A stretch of 46,710 bases of DNA from Gammaproteobacteria bacterium (GTDB taxonomy: Bacteria; Pseudomonadota; Gammaproteobacteria; Steroidobacterales; Steroidobacteraceae), in contig JAQGOF010000244.1 in assembly GCA_028293745.1 (NCBI GenBank), positions 1-46,710 of the forward strand. The letters run 5' to 3'. Position 1 is the stretch's first letter. The number at the start of each line of letters is the position of its first letter. Below the pieces are notes generated by a model. That model was not told the origin of the DNA, ran no database searches, and saw only the letters and a program-made list of their open reading frames with translations. Below, in pieces: positions 41,655 through 46,710 of the stretch. The translations under genes and the position numbers were made by a program.

Positions 41655-43793
41655 ATGTCGGGCACCTATAACTACTGCCTCGTATTGCTGTCGTTACTGG
41701 TTGCGGTCGTCGTGTCTCACACGGCACTGCGCCTTTCCGCCCGAGTGGCACGTGCGAAGGGCTCGTCGGTGCAGCTTTGGCTGGCCGGCGGCGCGATCGC
41801 CATGGGAACGGGCATCTGGTCGACGCACTTCATCGGTATGCTGGCCTTCTCGCTGCCCATCCCCCTTTCGTACGGTCTGACGGCCACCATTGGCTCGCTC
41901 GTCCTCGCGATCGCGACCTCCGGATTCGCGCTGCTGCTGGCGAGCAAGCCGCAAGGCGGCAACTTGCGTTTGGCAAGCGGTGCGCTCGTCATGGGCACGG
42001 GCATCTGCGCCATGCACTACGTGGGCATGACCGCGGTTCAGGTAGTTCCGATTATTCGGTACGAGCCTGGTCTCGTAGCCGCATCAGTGGCCGTAGCCAT
42101 AGCTGCGTCGTTTGCGGCGTTGTGGCTGTTCACTCACCTCGGCAGCCAGGACACCTGGCGGATGCGCGCCACGCGCATCGGCGCGGCGTTCGTCATGGGG
42201 TTGGCCATAAGTGGGATGCACTACATCGGCATGGCTGCCTCACGATTCGCAGCCAACTCCTACTGCATCAACCCGGGAATCGGCAGCATGGACAGCCGCT
42301 GGCTGGCGCTCGTCATTGCCACGCTGACTCTGGGCCTGCTGGCAGTCACGACCATTCTGCTCGTTTACGACGCGCACCTGGAATCAAACGTCCGCCGTTA
42401 CAACGAAATGTTGGAACAGGCGAACGCCCGGCTGCGGCATGCGGCAACCCATGACGCACTGACAGGTTTGCCGAATCGTGTGTTGCTCGCCGACCGGTTG
42501 CGGCAAGCCATCGCGCGGGCATCGCGGCATCAGATGCGATTTGCCGTTCTGGTGGTGGATCTCGACCGCTTCAAGGCGGTCAACGACTCGCTCGGTCACA
42601 TTGCCGGCGATGAGTTGCTACAGGAAGTTGCCCGCCGGCTCTCCGGCCTGCTGCGCAAGGAAGACAGCCTCGCACGGCTCGGGGGCGACGAGTTCGTTCT
42701 GCTGATCAACGAGGTATCGACCCCGCAGGATGCTGAAGAGGTCGCACGCAAGGTACTCAGTCAGGTTGCCTTGCCGGTTCAGCTTGCGGGACTCGACGTA
42801 CACGTTTCGCCGAGTGTGGGCATCAGCCTGTGTCCTGATGACGGCGTCGATTCAGAGACGTTGCTCCAACACGCTGACGCGGCGATGTATCACGCGAAGA
42901 AGAAGGGCCGCAACACGTTCCAGTTCTTCGCGCCCGCCATGAATGCGTTTGCCCGCGAGCGGCTCGAGCTCGAGAGCGGCCTGCGTACCGCGCTCGCGCG
43001 GCGCGAGTTCGAGTTGCACTATCAACCCAAGGTCGACGTCGCCACCGGCCGGATCGAAAGCGCCGAGGCATTGATCCGCTGGCGTCACCCCAAGCGCGGA
43101 CTGATTCCACCGGGGGGATTCATCCCGCTCGCCGAGGAGACCGGGTTCATCGTGCCGCTGGGAGAATGGGTGCTGTACGAGGCCTGCCGCCAGGCCCGTG
43201 CGTGGCAGGCCGAGGGCCTGCACCTGCGCATGGCGGTCAATCTGTCGGCACGTCAGTTCCGACAGGACAGCTTGATCGATACCGTGCGCGGCGCGCTGGC
43301 CGCGGCCCGGTTGGAGCCGCGCTACCTGGAGCTCGAATTGACCGAGAGCGCGGTCATGCAGGATGCGGAAACCTCGGTGCAGATCATGCGCAAGCTGAGC
43401 GACCTCGGCCTGCGCATCTCCGTTGACGATTTCGGCACGGGCTACTCGAGCCTGAGTTATCTACGCCGCCTGCCCCTCGACAAACTCAAGATCGACCGCT
43501 CCTTCATCCGTGAGATCGTCACGAGCCGCGACGATGCCGAGATCGTGCGCGCCATAGTGACGTTGGCCCACAGCCTGCACCTCAAGGTCATTGCGGAGGG
43601 TGTCGAGACGGCCGAGCAACTGACCTTCCTGCGCTCGCTGGGATGCGATCAGTACCAGGGCTTTTACTGCAGCCCACCCCTGCCGCCCGAGCAGTTCATC
43701 GCCCTGCTCCCCCACCGCCCCATCGACGAATCCAAACGCGTGCCCCCAGCCCTGGAGGACACGATGATCAGCCGCGTACTACGCAAGGTCTAA
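41655..43793 (+). CDS. MHYT sensor with GGDEF and EAL domains (c-di-GMP)
   Basis: 712 residues from ATG 41655; the open frame runs much further upstream but without coding character. The first 220 residues are the seven-helix MHYT sensor with three His motifs, STHFIGML, CAMHYVGM (about 120) and GMHYIGM (about 187), proposed to bind a metal and sense oxygen, CO or NO. Then GGDEF (343-347) with an RKED inhibitory site five residues before it (334-337), and EAL from about residue 450 with EALIRW (471-476), DDFGTGYSSL, KIDRSFI and AEGVETAE. Both cyclase and phosphodiesterase motifs look intact, so it may switch between making and degrading c-di-GMP. Confidence 0.93.
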   Translation: MSGTYNYCLVLLSLLVAVVVSHTALRLSARVARAKGSSVQLWLAGGAIAMGTGIWSTHFIGMLAFSLPIPLSYGLTATIGSLVLAIATSGFALLLASKPQGGNLRLASGALVMGTGICAMHYVGMTAVQVVPIIRYEPGLVAASVAVAIAASFAALWLFTHLGSQDTWRMRATRIGAAFVMGLAISGMHYIGMAASRFAANSYCINPGIGSMDSRWLALVIATLTLGLLAVTTILLVYDAHLESNVRRYNEMLEQANARLRHAATHDALTGLPNRVLLADRLRQAIARASRHQMRFAVLVVDLDRFKAVNDSLGHIAGDELLQEVARRLSGLLRKEDSLARLGGDEFVLLINEVSTPQDAEEVARKVLSQVALPVQLAGLDVHVSPSVGISLCPDDGVDSETLLQHADAAMYHAKKKGRNTFQFFAPAMNAFARERLELESGLRTALARREFELHYQPKVDVATGRIESAEALIRWRHPKRGLIPPGGFIPLAEETGFIVPLGEWVLYEACRQARAWQAEGLHLRMAVNLSARQFRQDSLIDTVRGALAAARLEPRYLELELTESAVMQDAETSVQIMRKLSDLGLRISVDDFGTGYSSLSYLRRLPLDKLKIDRSFIREIVTSRDDAEIVRAIVTLAHSLHLKVIAEGVETAEQLTFLRSLGCDQYQGFYCSPPLPPEQFIALLPHRPIDESKRVPPALEDTMISRVLRKV

Positions 43794-43820
43794 TCGCCCT
43801 GGGTCTAACTGGCCCGCCAG

Positions 43821-43852
43821 ACAAAAAAAAGCCCAGGGTTTGACGCCTGGGC
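43821..43852 (-). terminator. Rho-independent terminator for the 68-residue gene
   Basis: On the minus strand a 7-base stem GCCCAGG / CCTGGGC is followed at once by eight T residues (A-run 43823-43830 on the plus strand). It lies 76 bases beyond the stop of the minus-strand gene at 43928. Confidence 0.75.
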
Positions 43853-43860
43853 TTACAAAG

Positions 43861-43891
43861 GCGGACTTTCGATGAAGGGAAGGAAGTCCGC
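43861..43891. other. Inverted repeat before the terminator
   Basis: Eight-base perfect stem GCGGACTT / AAGTCCGC with a 15-base loop, between the 68-residue gene and its terminator. Possibly a stabilising hairpin at the transcript's 3' end. Confidence 0.35.
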
Positions 43892-43927
43892 TAGGGGATA
43901 AACGGCCAAGAAATCTGTGCAATAAAA

Positions 43928-44134
43928 TCAGTGCAACCGGGCCCAGTGAAGTATCTTGATGTCATCCGAGTCCAGGTCGAAACTCTGCGCCAACAGCGCT
44001 CGCAGCTCCCGCGTACCGCCGACATGCTCCAGCGGATGCCGCAACTCGACGACACCACTCCACTCGTTCGCATTGGCGGCTGTTTGAGCCTTGGCCCGTG
44101 CTGTTACGAAGTGGGTGTAGTACTTGGTAGCCAC
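43928..44134 (-). CDS. 68-residue protein of unknown function
   Basis: Starts with GTG 44134, as MATKYYTHFVTARAKAQTAA; an internal frame start is possible. Mixed helical and strand character, with a DLDSDDIKILHWARLH end; no signal peptide, Cys or known motif. It is monocistronic, divergent from greB by 105 bases, and ends in a textbook terminator (43821-43852), which argues that the region is really transcribed leftward. I do not recognise the family. Confidence 0.6.
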   Translation of the reverse strand: MATKYYTHFVTARAKAQTAANANEWSGVVELRHPLEHVGGTRELRALLAQSFDLDSDDIKILHWARLH

Positions 44135-44239
44135 GATTAAAGATTAGTTGGGGTGCGCCGCAGTCGTCCGTGAAATGGCCCACAGAACATCGCCGAAGAT
44201 TTGTCAAATTCCATTCACCATAATCCAAGCACTGACCCG

Positions 44240-44749
44240 ATGGGACGCTACCGACCTCCACAGACACCAGGCTCTCAGTACATCACCCCGGAAGGCGCCC
44301 GACGCCTTCAGGACGAGCTGGACGAGCTTTGGAAACGGGAACGCCCGAGGGTGACCCAGGCCGTCTCGGAAGCGGCAGCGCAGGGTGACCGCTCCGAAAA
44401 CGCGGACTACACGTATGGCAAACGCCGGCTGCGGGAGATCGACAGCCGCGTGCGCTTCCTGCGCAGGCGGCTGGACGGGATGGTCGTAGTTGACGGTCCG
44501 CCGTCGGACCCGAAGCGGGTTTTCTTTGGCGCCTGGGTAACGCTCGAGTCGCAAGACGGCGCCGAATCCTCCTACCGGATTGTCGGTCCCGACGAGTTCG
44601 ACATGGCCCCCGCCTACATCAGCATGGATTCGCCGCTCGGCCGCGCCCTGATGCGCAGATCACTCGACGATGAGGTGACCGTCGAGCTGCCCGAAGGCGC
44701 GCGCAAATTCGTCATCGTCGAGATCACCTACGGCGCAGGATCCCCTTAG
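44240..44749 (+). CDS. greB: Transcript cleavage factor GreB
   Basis: 169 residues from ATG 44240; TTG 44201 would add 13 residues and is less likely. N-terminal coiled coil (ARRLQDELDELWKRERPRV, AQGDRSENADYTYGKRRLREID) whose acidic tip enters the RNA polymerase secondary channel, then the FKBP-like domain with AWVTLESQDG, YRIVGPDEFD and a C-terminal VEITYG. The basic KRRLREIDSRVRFLRRRL patch distinguishes GreB from GreA. Rescues backtracked RNA polymerase by stimulating cleavage of the 3' RNA end. Confidence 0.94.
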   Translation: MGRYRPPQTPGSQYITPEGARRLQDELDELWKRERPRVTQAVSEAAAQGDRSENADYTYGKRRLREIDSRVRFLRRRLDGMVVVDGPPSDPKRVFFGAWVTLESQDGAESSYRIVGPDEFDMAPAYISMDSPLGRALMRRSLDDEVTVELPEGARKFVIVEITYGAGSP

Positions 44750-44778
44750 GACCGGCGCGCGCCGCGTGCGCCCTGCTG

Positions 44779-46203
44779 CTACCAAAGTACCCGGACGTTC
44801 TTGAACTGCCAGGGATCGGTCTTGTCCAGATCCTCGGGGAACAACCGCTCCCGCTCGTGTAACGGCGTCCAATCCGTGTACTGACCCACCTGGGGCCCGA
44901 GATACGGCGTGCAGATCTCCAGGTTACGCCGGAAGTCGATCTCATCCGGCTCAACCAACCCGCAGTTCGGATTCTCCATCGCCCAGACCACACCCGACAA
45001 AACCGCAGCCGTCACCTGCAGGCTCGTGGCATTGTTGTAGGGTGCAAGCTTGCGCGCTTCGTCGATCGAGAGCTGCGAGCCATACCAATAGGCGTTTTTC
45101 TTGTGCCCGGCCAGCAACACGCCCAGCTCGTCGACTCCGCCCTTCACGATCTCGTCCATGAGAATGCGCTGCCGTTCCTGCTGCACGTAGTTGCGTCCCA
45201 GCAGCTCATGGACGGAGACCACCGCGGAGTCACACGGGTGATAGGCGTAATGCACGGTCGGCCGATAGGCAACCTGGGAGCCTTCCCGCACCGTGTAGTA
45301 ATCCGCCATCGAGATCGCCTCGCCATGAGTAATGCAAAACCCATGGAAATGGCCTGCGCGCGGCGTCCAGGTGCGCACCCGTGTAGCCGCACCCGGCTGC
45401 ATGAGATAGATCGCTGCCATGCAGCCGAAGTCATGCCGCTTGCCGTCGCGGGGGAAGTTCTTCTCGTGCGAGCCCCAGCCCATTTCGCTCGGCTGGCAGC
45501 CCTCGCCGACGAATCCGTCGATCGACCAGGTGTTGACGAACTCGCCCGGCTGCTTCGGGACGTTGGTCACCTGGCTGTCCCGCTCGGCGATGTGGATCAC
45601 TTTGATCCCGAGCTTACGGGCGAGCTCGCCCCACTCCGCCCGCGATTTCGGGTTCCCGGCGTCCACGCGGGCATCGGCTGCGATGTTGAGTAGCGCCTGC
45701 TTTACGAAGTGCGACACCAGACCGGGATTTGCACCATGGGTGATCACAGCCGTCGGGGCGCGAGTGTTCCCCGGGCGCAGTGCCAGCGCTTCCTCGCGCA
45801 GCGCGTAGTTTGTCCGGCGTGCGGCAGGAACAGTTGGATCGGTGTAGCCACCCGGCCACGGCTCGATGCACGTATCGAGATACATCGCGCCTCTTTCCCA
45901 GCACAGCTTGATGAGCGCAATGCTGGCAACCTCTACCGACACGTTCAGCAGGAAATCTCCGCGGCCCAGCAGCGGAGTCAGAATGCGGCGATGGTTCTCC
46001 CGCGTGAGGGCTTCCTTGACGAACTTGATTCCATACTTCTCGGCCTCTTCGCGGCCCCTGTCGGCCGCTGTAACGATCGTGATGCGATCCGGTGCAATGC
46101 CAATATGCCGCAGGAGGAGGGGCAACACGCCTTGCCCAATGCTGCCAAAACCGACGATCAGAATCCGTCCCGGGAAATCGACGTAGACCTTGTGATTGCT
46201 CAT
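44779..46203 (-). CDS. hss: Homospermidine synthase
   Basis: 474 residues from ATG 46203, the normal length; the frame is open upstream but that part overlaps the neighbour and is not conserved. N-terminal Rossmann domain (RILIVGFGSIGQGVLPLL, ITIVTAADRG), then LLNVSVEVASIALIKLC, YLDTCIEPWPGGYTD, THGANPGLVSHFVKQAL, NTWSIDGFVGEG and the saccharopine-dehydrogenase-like C-terminal domain. Uses NAD to make homospermidine from putrescine (or putrescine and spermidine). No other polyamine gene is in the window. It ends 30 bases after greB, tail to tail. Confidence 0.93.
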   Translation of the reverse strand: MSNHKVYVDFPGRILIVGFGSIGQGVLPLLLRHIGIAPDRITIVTAADRGREEAEKYGIKFVKEALTRENHRRILTPLLGRGDFLLNVSVEVASIALIKLCWERGAMYLDTCIEPWPGGYTDPTVPAARRTNYALREEALALRPGNTRAPTAVITHGANPGLVSHFVKQALLNIAADARVDAGNPKSRAEWGELARKLGIKVIHIAERDSQVTNVPKQPGEFVNTWSIDGFVGEGCQPSEMGWGSHEKNFPRDGKRHDFGCMAAIYLMQPGAATRVRTWTPRAGHFHGFCITHGEAISMADYYTVREGSQVAYRPTVHYAYHPCDSAVVSVHELLGRNYVQQERQRILMDEIVKGGVDELGVLLAGHKKNAYWYGSQLSIDEARKLAPYNNATSLQVTAAVLSGVVWAMENPNCGLVEPDEIDFRRNLEICTPYLGPQVGQYTDWTPLHERERLFPEDLDKTDPWQFKNVRVLW

Positions 46204-46267
46204 GATGCTCCGATGCCGTCTTATATCCGCAGAATGTGCCCGCGGCCCATTCTGCGCGCTGTCAAAT

Positions 46268-46710
46268 TCATCGCCGCCAGTGCGGCGGGTAGGTGCGATC
46301 GTAGCCGGGAAGTGCCTCCACCCGCTCGACCCATCGACCGAGCGCGGGGTAATTAACCTCCACGGGCAGGAACCGGGATGCCAACTCGCGCGCCTCGGGG
46401 CGCTCGAGCGCCCGCCGCAGCAACTGAAACCCTGGAAAGATGACCATGTCCACCGCAGAGAAGCTCTCTCCCACCACCCAGTCGGATTTCGACAGCCTGG
46501 CTTCGATCGAGCGCGCCTCGCTCGCGGCATGGTGCATCGCCGTGGTCACCTCCTCGGTGCCGAGATTCGCCTTGCCGAACACTGCATTGAGGATGGTGCT
46601 GACGTGCGGCTCGATGTAGGCCTGGTATTCGCAGATCACGCGCATGATGGTGCCCGCTTCTTCCGGCGTACGGCCGAAGATGGGCGGCTCGGGATACTTC
46701 AGATCCAGGT
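46268..46710 (-). CDS. Glutathione S-transferase, C-terminal part (5' end outside window)
   Basis: The minus frame stays open to the window edge, reading LDLKYPEPPIFGRTPEEAGT before the first internal Met (46645). Visible are the end of the thioredoxin-like N-terminal domain and the all-helical GST C-terminal domain, with SKSDWVVGESFSAVDMVIFP (N-capping box and Asp of the hydrophobic staple) and a final PALGRWVERVEALPGYDRTY. The class is uncertain. It ends 64 bases before hss and runs in the same direction, so they may share a transcript. Confidence 0.9.
   Translation of the reverse strand, partial: LDLKYPEPPIFGRTPEEAGTIMRVICEYQAYIEPHVSTILNAVFGKANLGTEEVTTAMHHAASEARSIEARLSKSDWVVGESFSAVDMVIFPGFQLLRRALERPEARELASRFLPVEVNYPALGRWVERVEALPGYDRTYPPHWRR

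Noticed and set aside
46204..46530. In-frame extension upstream of homospermidine synthase
   Set aside because: It overlaps the GST gene in another frame and is not part of the conserved enzyme; ATG 46203 gives the normal length.
1..46710. CRISPR array, tRNA/rRNA genes, transposase or integrase
   Set aside because: No regularly spaced direct repeats, no cloverleaf or rRNA sequence and no recombinase motif was seen by eye; a tool such as tRNAscan would be needed to exclude a hidden tRNA.

Overview
This is a dense, high-GC chromosomal window of about 46.7 kb carrying roughly 43 genes, with almost no intergenic space beyond promoter-sized gaps. The gene content and order point to a Gammaproteobacterium: accB-accC-prmA-(zinc ribbon/DUF3426)-dusB-fis-purH-purD, the thioredoxin/Rho pair divergent from an RhlB-type helicase, long PlsB, GreB, SlyX/YdcH-type small proteins. 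A deep-branching high-GC lineage near Xanthomonadales/Nevskiales/Steroidobacterales is my guess; that finer placement is inference, not something the window proves.

Layout. 1-1889: the end of a DsbD reductase gene and an overlapping TlpA-like thioredoxin. 1971-7975: aroQ, accB, accC, prmA, a zinc-ribbon membrane protein with three embedded palindromic repeats, dusB. 8009-11728: fis, purH with a hairpin-rich leader, purD and an overlapping hot-dog thioesterase, closed by two strong hairpins. 11822-14987 (minus): small stress membrane protein, an outer-membrane barrel, rho and trxA; divergent from these is rhlB (15320). 16497-19360: an IMP/GMP-nucleotidase-like HAD gene whose 3' end overlaps rhlB tail to tail, a DUF465 gene, an MscS channel and arfB. 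19440-32438 (all minus): a HupE/UreJ-like protein with an EF-hand loop plus a TPR lipoprotein-like partner, a PLP decarboxylase and an ornithine-cyclodeaminase-family enzyme, an MMPL/RND exporter with a missing N terminus, a six-repeat BNR/Ycf48 protein, fused remnants of DUF1302 and DUF1329 genes, then plsB, a YqiA-like esterase and an alkyltransferase-like (ATL) protein. 32539-36144: one-piece 5-oxoprolinase. 36126-37799 (minus): an isolated contractile-tail sheath gene. 37862-41459 (minus): lemA, two TPM-domain genes, an L,D-transpeptidase lipoprotein and a 52-residue gene. 41655-43793: an MHYT-GGDEF-EAL sensor. 43928-46710: a 68-residue orphan gene with a good terminator, greB, homospermidine synthase and the end of a glutathione S-transferase gene.

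Two themes stand out. First, the DUF1302-DUF1329-BNR-MMPL block (24350-29097) looks like a decaying envelope export operon: a frameshift, a deletion that joins the front of DUF1302 to the back of DUF1329, a BNR gene without a normal start, and an exporter that lost its first membrane helix. Second, a contractile-phage/eCIS sheath homologue sits alone among housekeeping genes, with a TTG start and a good ribosome binding site, and no tube, baseplate or ATPase gene in the window. The intragenic palindromic repeats in the DUF3426 gene are the clearest unexplained DNA-level structure. No tRNA, rRNA, CRISPR array, transposase or integrase was seen.
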